Shown piece after piece: positions 8,285-17,201 of a stretch of 34,516 bases of DNA; position 1 is the first letter of the stretch; every line of letters starts with the position of its first letter. Position numbers and translations under genes: made by a program. The notes beneath the pieces are model-generated. The model worked only from the letters and a program-made list of their open reading frames with translations. It was not told the DNA's origin and ran no database searches. The stretch is from Candidatus Heimdallarchaeota archaeon. GTDB lineage: Archaea; Asgardarchaeota; Heimdallarchaeia; Heimdallarchaeales; Heimdallarchaeaceae. The stretch lies in assembly GCA_023705905.1 (NCBI GenBank), contig BPTK01000015.1, positions 1 to 34,516 on the forward strand, read 5' to 3'.

Positions 8285-8302
8285 GTTATAAGTCTATATG
8301 AC
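8285..8302 (+). repeat. degenerate right-end hairpin of the TnpB remnant
   Basis: GTTATA-AGTCTA-TATGAC can fold into a 6-bp stem (one G-T wobble) with a 6-base loop. It begins 12 bases after the remnant's stop codon. The intact TnpB copy has a perfect 6-bp hairpin at nearly the same distance after its stop, and the bases that follow are similar (AAAATC in both). This fits the subterminal palindrome that marks IS200/IS605 right ends, and where the guide-RNA scaffold ends. Confidence 0.5.
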
Positions 8303-8342
8303 AAAATCAAATCATAAATATTATCTAAGGAGAATTTATTCA

Positions 8343-9332
8343 ATGTCAGAGCAAAAAGAAATTTCCTTGTATCTTTCAGACTCATCGAGAAGAATGGTTC
8401 TTTCACAAATAATCTCGTTTTCCCGTTCTGTATCAGCAACTGAACTACTGAATCGTTTGCCTATTACAAACAGAAGCACCATCTACAATATACTTGATAG
8501 ACTTACTGAGCTAAAATTGATCAAGAGGCAAAAAGTGAAATTAGGGGGTTCTAATAGAGTCTTTTACTCACCAAATCATGAAATTCTTTCAAGTGAATTC
8601 TTCAGAAACCTCCTCTTTGAATACGAAGATATTGAATGGCCTACAAAACTTGATTTTAATTTTCAATATTCTTGGAACGATTTCCCAGACTGTTTAGTGT
8701 TTGGTGATAGTTTCAAACTGAATATAGTCTATGGTTCATGGATGACTGATGCAGCAAGTACAATTGATGCACTTTATACTCCTGAAATAACACAAATGTT
8801 TACTTATTGGGCACACAAAGTAAAGAAAATCCCAATAGATAAGATATTGATTGGATCGTTACTAGATTATCAAGCCGGTCATGCGAAGACAGAAAATATG
8901 TTAGTGATAGGTTCAGGTGCAGTAAATAAAATAACTTCAGAGATTATGAAGTTATATGGTGATAGTCTTCCAATTCGTTTTTTGTCACCTCTTAGCAAGA
9001 ATATTTACAGTTCTTTCACAAATGAAACCTATAGTGAGCATTCAGATTTGGGTTTATTAGCAGGCATAATTGGATTAATTCCGAATCCTTGGGATAAAGC
9101 TAAGGTAATTATTTTGTGTGCAGGATCAAAATATGCTGGGACGCAAGCTTCTCTTAAATCTCTACTTGACGATATAAGAGCCATAGTTAACTTCAAGCCA
9201 AGAATAATAACAAACCATCCTCGTTTTCCAGATATTCCAGTTAGAGTTCTGAAAGCTGAAGGAGACGAATTGATGCAAAGTATGGTTCGTCAAAAAGGAA
9301 TAAAGATTGAGGATTATATCTTCATTGAATAA
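8343..9332 (+). CDS. winged-HTH protein with S-layer-like C-terminal domain
   Basis: The ORF track starts at 8298, inside the IS right end. The ATG at 8343 is better, preceded by TAAGGAG 10 bases upstream, and gives 329 residues (MSEQKEISLYLSD). Residues ~10-85 look like a winged helix (VLSQIISFSRSVSATELLNRL, then STIYNILDRLTELKLIKRQK, then a wing ending in FYSPN). The C-terminal half contains strand-GSGAVNKI and GIIGLIPNPWDKAKVIILCA followed by GxxAGTQASLKSL. I associate this pattern with a domain found in archaeal S-layer-type proteins and some archaeal regulators. No signal peptide or TM helix is present, so it is cytoplasmic. A transcription regulator with a ligand-sensing domain is the most likely role. 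Its 3' end faces an MFS gene only 7 bases away. Confidence 0.7.
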   Translation: MSEQKEISLYLSDSSRRMVLSQIISFSRSVSATELLNRLPITNRSTIYNILDRLTELKLIKRQKVKLGGSNRVFYSPNHEILSSEFFRNLLFEYEDIEWPTKLDFNFQYSWNDFPDCLVFGDSFKLNIVYGSWMTDAASTIDALYTPEITQMFTYWAHKVKKIPIDKILIGSLLDYQAGHAKTENMLVIGSGAVNKITSEIMKLYGDSLPIRFLSPLSKNIYSSFTNETYSEHSDLGLLAGIIGLIPNPWDKAKVIILCAGSKYAGTQASLKSLLDDIRAIVNFKPRIITNHPRFPDIPVRVLKAEGDELMQSMVRQKGIKIEDYIFIE

Positions 9333-9339
9333 AAACGAA

Positions 9340-10749
9340 CTATCTTTTTGAACTAGATACTTCTGCCAACAGCTTAAAATCATTTGGTCGTTTTAATACA
9401 TAGACCAGTATTCCTACCAACACTAAAAATGCGGCCACGTAAAAGGTAATCTCATAGGAAAATGATACGCTAAAGTTTTGATTTATTAGAGTATCTGCAA
9501 TTGGACCTGTTATCATCGTCCCTCCTAATCCCCAAGACAAATAAAATGCTGAATTATAGTATCCCATCATCTTCCCTCTTTTCTCAAGAGGAACTATTTT
9601 ATTAACCATCGAGTATGAAGTAGTTTGTATCCATACTCTTGAAGTTCCTTTTAACGCCATATAAATAAAGAATATGGTGATATGGGGTGCAAAAGGCAAA
9701 GATATTGTTCCAATAAATAGAACTATAAATCCTACTAAAAGCAACTTTACTTCTCCAAAACGTTTTGCTAGCAAACCAATTAATAGTCCACCAATAATCA
9801 TAGCTATACTGCTTGTATTTCGTAACTGTGCAACTATAACGTCCGTGGAATTGAACGTATCTGGTAGTCTTACATATATCTGAACTAGTTGTCCGATACT
9901 ATTTCCACCTATATTCACAATTGCTAAGACTATTATCAACCAGATGAATAATTTCCATGCCCAATCCTTGCTCGTGATATCTTTGACTCTAGGTGTGGTC
10001 TTATTGTTGTCATCACTATTACTACTCTTTTGATCCACGCTCGATTCATCCTTTATATCAGCATACGATTCAGGGATTAAAAATAGTGCAAACATGCTGA
10101 AAACCATTATTCCAGAAGAAATATAGAATAGATTCCCATTCCAAAATCCTAACCCATCCTGATAAAGAAATCCACACGCAGTTACACCCAAAACATTCCC
10201 TATCCCTCCGATGAACTGTAACAATCCCATCACTTTGCTTCTTTCAGTTTCTTTTGTTAAATCTGCTACTAGTGTTGACCATCCAAGATTGCTGCTGGAC
10301 CAACCAGCTTCAATAATGGTAAAACCAATTATGATAGTATAGGCTGACATTCGAAGTATATTCTGGATTTCTGATGACATTAAATCAGAGTAATGTAATA
10401 GAATTTCAGATTGGGAGAAAAGTACGTCTCCAATTTGACCAACTCCCACCTTCTCCTTATTAAGAGAAACGTGTATCCAGAATACAATCAAATAGCCTAT
10501 TGCAGCAAAAAGCTCACCAAAAATAATCAACAATCTGCGTTTTTTGAATTTGTCGGATATTCTCCCCCATAGGGCTGATTGTGCAACAATATTGGCAATC
10601 ATTGGTAAGGTTGCAAAAAGAGTCATCTCTGTTGTTGAGACACCTAAAAATTCATACAGATAAATGCTCAAGAAAAAGTAGAAAATTCCTCTTCTAAACA
10701 TAGCCATCGCTTGAAAAACTGAGAGTCCCGCGAAGTGTTTTCTTTGCAT
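9340..10749 (-). CDS. MFS transporter
   Basis: A 469-residue major facilitator superfamily permease with about 12 predicted helices in the usual two six-helix halves. The loop 2-3 signature is visible (WGRISDKFKKRRLL, residues ~62-75, matching GxLaDrxGrRxxL), with a related repeat in the second half (GLLAKRFGEVKLLLVG). The central hydrophilic loop is long and Ser/Asp/Asn-rich (residues ~232-262, DQKSSNSDDNNKTT). Another long loop sits near residues 95-125. The substrate cannot be assigned. A 251-base gap separates its start from the divergent thrS, so the two presumably have back-to-back promoters. The HTH gene converging on its 3' end might regulate it, but that is speculation. Confidence 0.85.
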   Translation of the reverse strand: MQRKHFAGLSVFQAMAMFRRGIFYFFLSIYLYEFLGVSTTEMTLFATLPMIANIVAQSALWGRISDKFKKRRLLIIFGELFAAIGYLIVFWIHVSLNKEKVGVGQIGDVLFSQSEILLHYSDLMSSEIQNILRMSAYTIIIGFTIIEAGWSSSNLGWSTLVADLTKETERSKVMGLLQFIGGIGNVLGVTACGFLYQDGLGFWNGNLFYISSGIMVFSMFALFLIPESYADIKDESSVDQKSSNSDDNNKTTPRVKDITSKDWAWKLFIWLIIVLAIVNIGGNSIGQLVQIYVRLPDTFNSTDVIVAQLRNTSSIAMIIGGLLIGLLAKRFGEVKLLLVGFIVLFIGTISLPFAPHITIFFIYMALKGTSRVWIQTTSYSMVNKIVPLEKRGKMMGYYNSAFYLSWGLGGTMITGPIADTLINQNFSVSFSYEITFYVAAFLVLVGILVYVLKRPNDFKLLAEVSSSKR

Positions 10750-10864
10750 TATATCTATTACCTCTTATCCCAAACCAACTTTAGAAGCATTCTAGGTTTT
10801 TCTGTTTCAAGAAAAATCTAAACGAGTATTAAATCTTGTGATTAGGAAATGAATACGTAATAAC

Positions 10865-10880
10865 TTTTTTAAATATATTA
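10865..10880 (+). promoter_or_regulatory. TATA-like box upstream of thrS
   Basis: TTTTTTAAATATATTA lies about 125 bases upstream of the thrS start, in the 251-base divergent gap. It resembles an archaeal box A. If used, transcription would start near 10900 and leave a leader of roughly 100 bases before the GGTGAT site and ATG. The region is AT-rich throughout, so this is only a candidate. Confidence 0.35.
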
Positions 10881-11000
10881 TTGATAAAAACAATGAAGAT
10901 AATGTTAGGTGAATGGGAAACACTTTACTGATGGTCTTGTTAATAACCTACAGTTAAGTAAGATTCCTGTCCTCTCGAGAAATAGTTTTTTGGTGATAAT

Positions 11001-12920
11001 ATGGTTAAAGTAGAACTACCAGATGGTAGCAAAATTGATGTACCAAAGGGTGCAGCTGTATATGATGTAGCACAACAGATTAGCCCAAGATTAGCAGAAG
11101 CTGCGATTGCTGCAAAGATAAATGGAAAACTTGTTGATTTAAATAAAGAAATCAAGGAAGATGACAAACTTGAGATATTAACAGACAAGTCAGAGGATTC
11201 CCTTCACGTTCTAAATCACAGCGCTGCACACATCATGGCAGGAGCAGTTGTTGACTTATTTCCAGAAGCTCGCCCCACAATAGGACCAAGCATTGATCCC
11301 GTAGGTTTTTACTATGATTTCTATATTGAAAAACCATTTACTCAAGAGGATCTAGAAAAAATACAGCAAAAGGTTGAAGAAGTTATTGCAGCAGATACTC
11401 CTTTTCTAAGGGAAGAAATTACAAAAGAAGAAGCAATTAAGTATTATGAGACGAAAGAGAAGAACAAGTTCAAAGTTGAAATTCTCAAAGAATCTGAAGA
11501 AGCGACAATTTCTTTCTATTCTCATGATCAAGGACATTTCAAAGATTTATGTAGAGGTCCCCATATCCCAAGTTCCAGTAAGATAAAAGCTATTAAAATA
11601 CTGCACGTTTCATCAGCATTTTGGAGGGGAGATGCAGAGCGAGAATCATTGCAAAGGGTATATGGTGTAGCTTTCACTTCGGAGAAAAAACTCAAGAAAC
11701 ATTTGAGAATGCTTGAAGAGGCAAAAAAAAGAGATCATAGAGTGTTAGGAAAACAACTTGATCTTTTTGATACCGCCGATGAATGGGGACCTGGAATGCC
11801 TCTAATATTCCCCAAAGGGAGAACTATTCTTAAGGTTATGAGTGATTTCTGGGAAAATGAACACAAGAAAGCTGGTTATGATATAATTCAAACTCCTCAC
11901 ATCTTTAAAGAATTAGTTTGGAAAACTAGTGGCCATACAGAGTATTTCTTAGAACATATGTTTCCCGTAGATTTACGAGGAGAAAAATGGTATGTAAAAC
12001 CAATGAATTGTCCAGGGCACATGATGGTTTATAATCGTCGAACTTATTCTTATCGTGAATTACCTGTTAGATTCGCAGAAATGGGGACTGTTTATCGGTA
12101 TGAGTTATCTGGTGCTTTACACGGATTATTTAGAATAAGGGGCTTTACCCAAGATGATGCTCATCTATTTATGCTCCCAGACCAACTTGAAGATGAAATT
12201 GTTGGCGTAGTTGAGATGGTAAATCATTTTTACAAAACTTTCGGTTTTAAAGAATGGGAATTCTTTGTAAGTACTAAGCCTGAATACGCTATTGGAACTG
12301 ATGAAGGTTGGGATCATGCAACCAAATCCCTGATGAGAGCTATGGAAAGAGTTGAAATTGATTATAAAATTAAAGAAGGAGATGGAGCATTTTATGGCCC
12401 AAAAATTGATATTGATGTCAAGGATGCAATTGGTAGAAAATGGCAACTTGCTACAATTCAAGTAGATTTCAATTTGCCAGATAGATTCGATATAAATTAT
12501 ATAGGTGAAGATGGACAGAAGCACAGACCATTTGTTATTCATCGAACAATTTATGGGGCTACTGAAAGGTTTCTAGCAATATTAATTGAACATTATGCAG
12601 GAAAATTACCCGTTTGGTTGAGCCCAATTCAAGCAATTGTTATTCCAATTACTGACAATCATATTGAATATGCAAAAGAAGTAGTTGCTGATTTACGAAA
12701 GCTTGGAATCAAAGCTGAATCTGATTTCAGTGGTGATAGAATGGAATACAAGATAAGACAAGCGACTATGCAAAAGATTCCTTATATCCTTAATGTTGGA
12801 GATAAAGAAATCGAATCTCAGACAATAGCAGTAAGATCAAGAGGGAACAAAGTAGAGTTTGGAATAAACACCAAAAACTTTGCAGAAAAAGTGTTAAATC
12901 AAATAGATAAGTACGAATAA
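11001..12920 (+). CDS. thrS: threonyl-tRNA synthetase (TGS + editing domain type)
   Basis: Charges tRNA-Thr with threonine. The 639 residues follow the bacterial/eukaryotic plan. A TGS domain (1-60) is followed by an N2 editing domain with HSAAH (around residue 75) and CRGPHIP (around 185), the four residues that line the editing site. Next comes a class II catalytic core with motif 2-region NCPGHMM, RFAEMGTVYRYE and RIRGFTQDDAH. Motif 3 is TIYGATERFLAI. The HGTP anticodon-binding domain covers ~540-639. Many archaea instead have a DTD-like editing domain and no TGS, so this type in an Asgard genome is notable. The start ATG has GGTGAT three bases upstream. It is a cytoplasmic housekeeping enzyme, and nothing appears missing. 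Confidence 0.96.
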   Translation: MVKVELPDGSKIDVPKGAAVYDVAQQISPRLAEAAIAAKINGKLVDLNKEIKEDDKLEILTDKSEDSLHVLNHSAAHIMAGAVVDLFPEARPTIGPSIDPVGFYYDFYIEKPFTQEDLEKIQQKVEEVIAADTPFLREEITKEEAIKYYETKEKNKFKVEILKESEEATISFYSHDQGHFKDLCRGPHIPSSSKIKAIKILHVSSAFWRGDAERESLQRVYGVAFTSEKKLKKHLRMLEEAKKRDHRVLGKQLDLFDTADEWGPGMPLIFPKGRTILKVMSDFWENEHKKAGYDIIQTPHIFKELVWKTSGHTEYFLEHMFPVDLRGEKWYVKPMNCPGHMMVYNRRTYSYRELPVRFAEMGTVYRYELSGALHGLFRIRGFTQDDAHLFMLPDQLEDEIVGVVEMVNHFYKTFGFKEWEFFVSTKPEYAIGTDEGWDHATKSLMRAMERVEIDYKIKEGDGAFYGPKIDIDVKDAIGRKWQLATIQVDFNLPDRFDINYIGEDGQKHRPFVIHRTIYGATERFLAILIEHYAGKLPVWLSPIQAIVIPITDNHIEYAKEVVADLRKLGIKAESDFSGDRMEYKIRQATMQKIPYILNVGDKEIESQTIAVRSRGNKVEFGINTKNFAEKVLNQIDKYE

Positions 12921-12967
12921 ACGATTTAACAACTCTATTCTTTTTTCAAATAGAAGTAAAGAAAAGT

Positions 12968-12986
12968 GGCAATCAATTGCCTTTTT
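12968..12986 (+). terminator. hairpin plus T-run after thrS
   Basis: GGCAATCAATTGCC is a 14-base inverted repeat (GGCAA stem, TCAA loop, TTGCC) followed directly by a run of five Ts on the plus strand, 48 bases after the thrS stop. A second T-run (TTCTTTTTTC) lies at about 12939-12948. The repeat overlaps the stop codon of the convergent DhaL gene. It looks like an intrinsic terminator; archaeal termination depends mainly on the T-run. Confidence 0.5.
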
Positions 12987-13656
12987 GTAATTTTTCGAAT
13001 TCTTCTTCGATATGAGCAATCTTAATGCCCAAACTATCCATCAGTTGGAAACACCAACCTAACCAGACATTAACAAAGCCTTTTGCTCCAGCATCAACAA
13101 CTCCAGCTTCCTTTAACACAGGTAAAAGATTTGGGGTGTTCTCTAGTGATTTGAGTGCTGTAGCGTAAGTTTCTGTAATCATTTCTGACCAGTTTCCTCC
13201 CTTAGCTGCTACAGCTTTAGCTTTAACTGCGGTATCTTTGATAACTGTCAAAATAGTTCCTTCGGTAGGATGTAGTACTGCTTCATAGGCCCATTCACTT
13301 CCTGCTTCTAGAGCAACAGCGAATTCTTCAATTCCTACTTCATCATGTTCTTCAACCTCAGAGCTAAAACCTTGGAAAAATTGGGAGATAATAACTCCTG
13401 AATTTCCTTTAGCTCCTAGAAAACTCCCTTTTGTAATAAGTTGTGCTGCTTCTTGGATAGAAGTTGGATCAATTTCATTGAATTGCTCCACAACAGTTCT
13501 AATAGTTAAAAACAGATTAACACCAGTGTCTCCATCAGGTATTGGAAATACATTTATTGCATTTATTTCTTCTTTAGTTTGCTCCAAGTTACTTGCAGCA
13601 GTAATCATCATTTTTTTTAAGGTAATTCCGTCGATTTTCGAATTGGGTTGCATCAT
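12973..13656 (-). CDS. stand-alone DhaL/DAK2-domain protein
   Basis: A 227-residue DAK2 (DhaL-like) kinase domain. This domain binds ATP through two Mg ions and, in its best-known forms, phosphorylates dihydroxyacetone (DhaL, with DhaK) or protein-bound fatty acids (FakA, with FakB). The Mg/ATP loop is clear: NVFPIPDGDTGVNL, residues ~34-47. The following GSFLGAKGNSGVIISQFFQGF is the form found at the N-terminus of FakA (YloV) rather than in DhaL. Residues ~150-185 match the second conserved helix region (HPTEGTILTVIKDTA; EAGVVDAGAKGF). The remaining FakA domains are absent, and no DegV/FakB or DhaK gene is nearby. It is a complete domain-length protein, not a truncation. The substrate is unknown. 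Confidence 0.85.
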   Translation of the reverse strand: MMQPNSKIDGITLKKMMITAASNLEQTKEEINAINVFPIPDGDTGVNLFLTIRTVVEQFNEIDPTSIQEAAQLITKGSFLGAKGNSGVIISQFFQGFSSEVEEHDEVGIEEFAVALEAGSEWAYEAVLHPTEGTILTVIKDTAVKAKAVAAKGGNWSEMITETYATALKSLENTPNLLPVLKEAGVVDAGAKGFVNVWLGWCFQLMDSLGIKIAHIEEEFEKLQKGN

Positions 13657-13933
13657 TCGTTCATCCTCGTGCGTAGAAGGGCTTTGTTCTGTTACGGGTT
13701 TTATTAATATCGCGCTATATTTAACCTTTCTGTGTTTATATCAGCATATAATATTAGATTATTTTTGTAACTGCCCTATGTGCAAACACTCTCTCAAGTG
13801 ATTCACTTAAAAATATATCCATTGAGCAATATTATATGGCCATAAAACATTGGAATTCTGGAGATAGAGCCAAAATTAGAAAAAACAAAAATGATTGTTT
13901 TTTATTCCTTTTTTAACATTTTCTCTAGTAAAT

Positions 13934-16861
13934 TCATTCCAAGAGTAAGGCAGGTTTCATCGGTCGAGATTTTCGAGCTTTATTTTGTGGATCATAACTG
14001 ACTTTTTGGTCTTCTGTATGAATAATTATCTCAGCTCCTTTAAAGGTTCGATTTAGAAACTCTTTATATTCTTCTACAGCTCTCTGTTGTTGTGAGGAGC
14101 TAATCATTTCTATTCTGAAGATGCTTGGGTCTTTCATCATTAGTTTTGCAATGTCTGACACATCTTTCATGTGATTGCTTAGATCAGAGACCTGTTTTGC
14201 TTCTGTCATTATTTTTCCAATGTTAACTGCTTCATCTTTGAAAATTCGTTGAGCTAAATCATACAACTTGTTTTTCCATTCAGCATTAATATAGATGTGA
14301 ATTTTCTTGGGTGTTGATTTCACCAATTTAATTACTTGCTCTATATCCTCTTGAAGATTTGTTAGATATTTTGCTTGTAACGCATACGCTTTATCCTCTT
14401 CGCTAACGGTTATATCGGGGATTTCAGTTAATGAAATGTATTGCTCATTTTTCATTCTCTCATGTAGTTCTTCACATAGATGAGGAATAACCGGCGACAT
14501 GACAAGCATCATTTTTTCAATAATATTTCTTAATACAGTATCTGTTTCTTCCTTTGGAATATGTTCTGATAATTTTACATAATCATCTATCGCTCTTAGA
14601 TTTGTGAAAAACGCATTCAATATGTAATCTCGCACGTTGTAATTTTCCATCGCATCTAAAGATTTTTTCAAATTTGAATTAACTGAAGATTCTAGTATCT
14701 TTGAAGGAAATGAGAGTTCAATTTCTTTCTTCTCAACATTTGTTACACTTGTTGCATATTCCCAGAATCGTTTTAATCTAAGTTGTGCATAATTAACCTC
14801 TGATTCTCTCCAATCTAGTACTGAATCAGCTGTTGCAACAGAAGCCAAATGTAACCTTGTCAGATCTACACTGTATTTTTCTGGAATGTGAGCAATTGGG
14901 ATTACGTTTCCTTTACTTTTGCTCATTGCTTCACCATTGTTAAGCAAATTTTCATTTAGTGAAAAAGCTTTTACCCAATATTTTTCCGGGAAGATAGCTA
15001 CATGATGAAAGATAGTAAATGAGAGATGGTTAGAGATGTGTGTTATTGCTGTATGACGAAAATCATTTGGATACCAATATTCAAATGATCCTTTCATTTC
15101 TTTGATAGAATCCTCTGAAATGGCTGTGCTTTCCATCACATTTTCTATACTTCCTTTGTTTAAGAAAACAAAATCAAATAGCTCTGGCTTCAATTGTTCG
15201 GGTTTAATTTGATTTTCTCTTATAATTTGAATTACTGTATAAAATGCCATGTAAATGACAGAATCACTCAAAGATTCAATAATCCAACCCTCACCTTTAG
15301 TTAAAGGAAATTCAGTACCTAAACCTCTTTTTCTGACACATGGTCTTTTATCCAACCAATCAAAGGTATTTTTGAATGTTAAGCGATATTTTTCAGGTAT
15401 AATATTCATAGAATTTAATGCTTTGAAAGCAGTTTCTTTCCACTTTTCATCTCCATAATTTAGGAAATACTGCTCTTGTAAAACAGCTACTATGATTTGA
15501 GCTCCACAACGACAGAAAGCTTCTCTTGAGGTTTCGTATATTTCAGCAGCTAGATTGTTCTCTCTTAGTTTATCAGCAATAACATCTTTAGCCTTTTCTA
15601 CTTTTAATCCCTTAAACTCTCCAGTGTTCTCTTTCATTATACCTGAATAGAACTCATCTTTGTAAATTGTTTGAGTAGCCTTCTCTAATTTCTCTTTGTC
15701 GTTTTGACTCTTGACACCTAGCTTTTCACACAATTCTACTGCAGGAAACACACCATAACCTTTGACTGTAATTAGTGAAATTGGTTTGATATCTTCCAAT
15801 CGATCTCTATTAAGATTATAGTCGTTAATTGTTTCTTCATCTCGTTGTAGATCTACTAATGCTGCATAATCATAGGGAGCATGTGCTGGGACACTATATA
15901 CTACTCCAGTTGCATGATCTGTATCAACAAATGCTGCTGGATATATGGGGATTTTCAGTCTTGTTATAGGGACTATAACTTCTTGATTGACAAGCTCTTT
16001 TCCTTTCAATTTCCTAAGAACAGCTATCTTGTGATCTTGCTCCATGAGTTTCATGGTTGCTTCTTCAGATACAATCCATCTTTCGTTATCCATTTTTATT
16101 TCTTCATAATTAGCTTCAGGATGGATCCAAACATTGGTCGCTCCGAAGATAGTTTCAGGTCTCAAAGTAGCAGCTACTAGAAATACTCCATTATCGAGTG
16201 CGAATTTTATACCAACGAATTCGTTAACCTCGACTTTTGACTCATCACCATCTTTAATGTCGTCTTCTCCAACTGCATTTTTATCGTTTATGCACCACAA
16301 AATGGGATAATTACCTTTTGTAATTAGGTTCTTTTCATTGAGTATACCATATTGCCACTCAATGAATTTATTGTATTCTAGATCACCAGTAGTAAACTGT
16401 TTAGTTTCATCTATTGAGAAACCCATCCTAAGAAAATCATTGATTATTTTGTTAGCAAAATACGTAGCAACATTTTCAGGTTCTCCAAATGTAGCTACTG
16501 TTTCCTCAATTTTTTCTTTATCATCCTCATAAATTGAGACGTAATCACGATATTTTTGCCATTCACTTTCGTCTTTATTTTTGATTTTCCATGATACTGA
16601 AAGCACAGGGGTTCCAGTAATGTGAAATGCCATAGGCCATAAAACATTGTTCCCTCGTTGTCTCTTAAATCTAGTAAAAACATCTCCTAAATTGTAAGTT
16701 CTTGCATGGCCAAGATGAAATGGTCCTTGAGCGTAGGGATAAGGTAGAGTAACAAACCATTTAGGTCTGGAGTGATCAATTTTTCCAACGAAAATCTGGT
16801 CTTTTTGCCATTTTTTCTGCCATTTTTTTTCAATTTGACGTATTTCATCCAGAAAAGTCAT
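13934..16861 (-). CDS. leuS: leucyl-tRNA synthetase, archaeal/eukaryotic type
   Basis: Attaches leucine to tRNA-Leu. The 975-residue class I enzyme has HIGH as HLGHA (49-53) and KMSKS as AMSKSKGNV. The large CP1 editing insertion lies between them, with the conserved strand LRPETIFGATNVWI. The editing site's TD(H)ATGVV region is visible as FVDTDHATGVVYSVPAHAP. The placement of CP1 and the long C-terminal region ending in SRPMKPALLLE are those of archaeal/eukaryotic cytosolic LeuRS, not bacterial. The length is usual for the group (about 950-970). A single ATG start follows an AT-rich spacer. Downstream (plus 13860-13930) the DNA is T-rich on the transcript strand, fitting an archaeal terminator. 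It is probably a single-gene unit. Confidence 0.97.
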   Translation of the reverse strand: MTFLDEIRQIEKKWQKKWQKDQIFVGKIDHSRPKWFVTLPYPYAQGPFHLGHARTYNLGDVFTRFKRQRGNNVLWPMAFHITGTPVLSVSWKIKNKDESEWQKYRDYVSIYEDDKEKIEETVATFGEPENVATYFANKIINDFLRMGFSIDETKQFTTGDLEYNKFIEWQYGILNEKNLITKGNYPILWCINDKNAVGEDDIKDGDESKVEVNEFVGIKFALDNGVFLVAATLRPETIFGATNVWIHPEANYEEIKMDNERWIVSEEATMKLMEQDHKIAVLRKLKGKELVNQEVIVPITRLKIPIYPAAFVDTDHATGVVYSVPAHAPYDYAALVDLQRDEETINDYNLNRDRLEDIKPISLITVKGYGVFPAVELCEKLGVKSQNDKEKLEKATQTIYKDEFYSGIMKENTGEFKGLKVEKAKDVIADKLRENNLAAEIYETSREAFCRCGAQIIVAVLQEQYFLNYGDEKWKETAFKALNSMNIIPEKYRLTFKNTFDWLDKRPCVRKRGLGTEFPLTKGEGWIIESLSDSVIYMAFYTVIQIIRENQIKPEQLKPELFDFVFLNKGSIENVMESTAISEDSIKEMKGSFEYWYPNDFRHTAITHISNHLSFTIFHHVAIFPEKYWVKAFSLNENLLNNGEAMSKSKGNVIPIAHIPEKYSVDLTRLHLASVATADSVLDWRESEVNYAQLRLKRFWEYATSVTNVEKKEIELSFPSKILESSVNSNLKKSLDAMENYNVRDYILNAFFTNLRAIDDYVKLSEHIPKEETDTVLRNIIEKMMLVMSPVIPHLCEELHERMKNEQYISLTEIPDITVSEEDKAYALQAKYLTNLQEDIEQVIKLVKSTPKKIHIYINAEWKNKLYDLAQRIFKDEAVNIGKIMTEAKQVSDLSNHMKDVSDIAKLMMKDPSIFRIEMISSSQQQRAVEEYKEFLNRTFKGAEIIIHTEDQKVSYDPQNKARKSRPMKPALLLE

Positions 16862-17201
16862 TTTTTAATTCACCTAGAGTCTTGTTAGTTCTATTGTTTC
16901 CAATACAGCTAGCGCTACATGCTTTTATAAAAAACCAAAACATTGTTTTAAAAGAGTTATCTATTGATATAGTTTTGCTATAAAGGACACAAAAAACCTG
17001 GAAACCTCTAAAATAGTCATCCTTTCTGTTAGTTAAGAAGAACACGATACCCCATTTTGGTCTCCTATGTAGATAGCATTCTTGCAATTTATTAAGTTTT
17101 TCAATAGAGGGTTACTTCTGAATACCAATCTCATAATCATTACATCAGATTTATAAATATGAGATATTTTTTGTTTAACATAATTTTAGAACGTGAACTT
17201 A
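16862..17201. other. divergent intergenic region between leuS and an MFS gene
   Basis: About 340 bases with no convincing gene. The track ORF at 16845-17087 is antisense-free but Cys/Phe-rich, overlaps the leuS start, and has no ribosome-binding site. The region must hold the leuS promoter on the minus strand and the MFS promoter on the plus strand. Only the latter has an obvious TATA box (17150-17159). Confidence 0.5.
17150..17159 (+). promoter_or_regulatory. TATA box for the MFS gene
   Basis: TTTATAAATA is a textbook archaeal box A. A start about 25 bases downstream falls near 17180, giving a leader of roughly 20 bases before the ATG at 17202. The spacing supports the assignment. Confidence 0.5.

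Noticed and set aside
8298-8342. Upstream start of the HTH gene
   Set aside because: It falls in the hairpin of the TnpB remnant's right end. The ATG at 8343 has a proper Shine-Dalgarno.
12165-12542. 125-residue minus-strand ORF
   Set aside because: Antisense to conserved thrS catalytic-domain codons, with typical shadow composition.
16845-17087. 80-residue minus-strand ORF upstream of leuS
   Set aside because: Overlaps the leuS start, has no ribosome-binding site, and has a composition unlike a soluble protein. More likely leader DNA.
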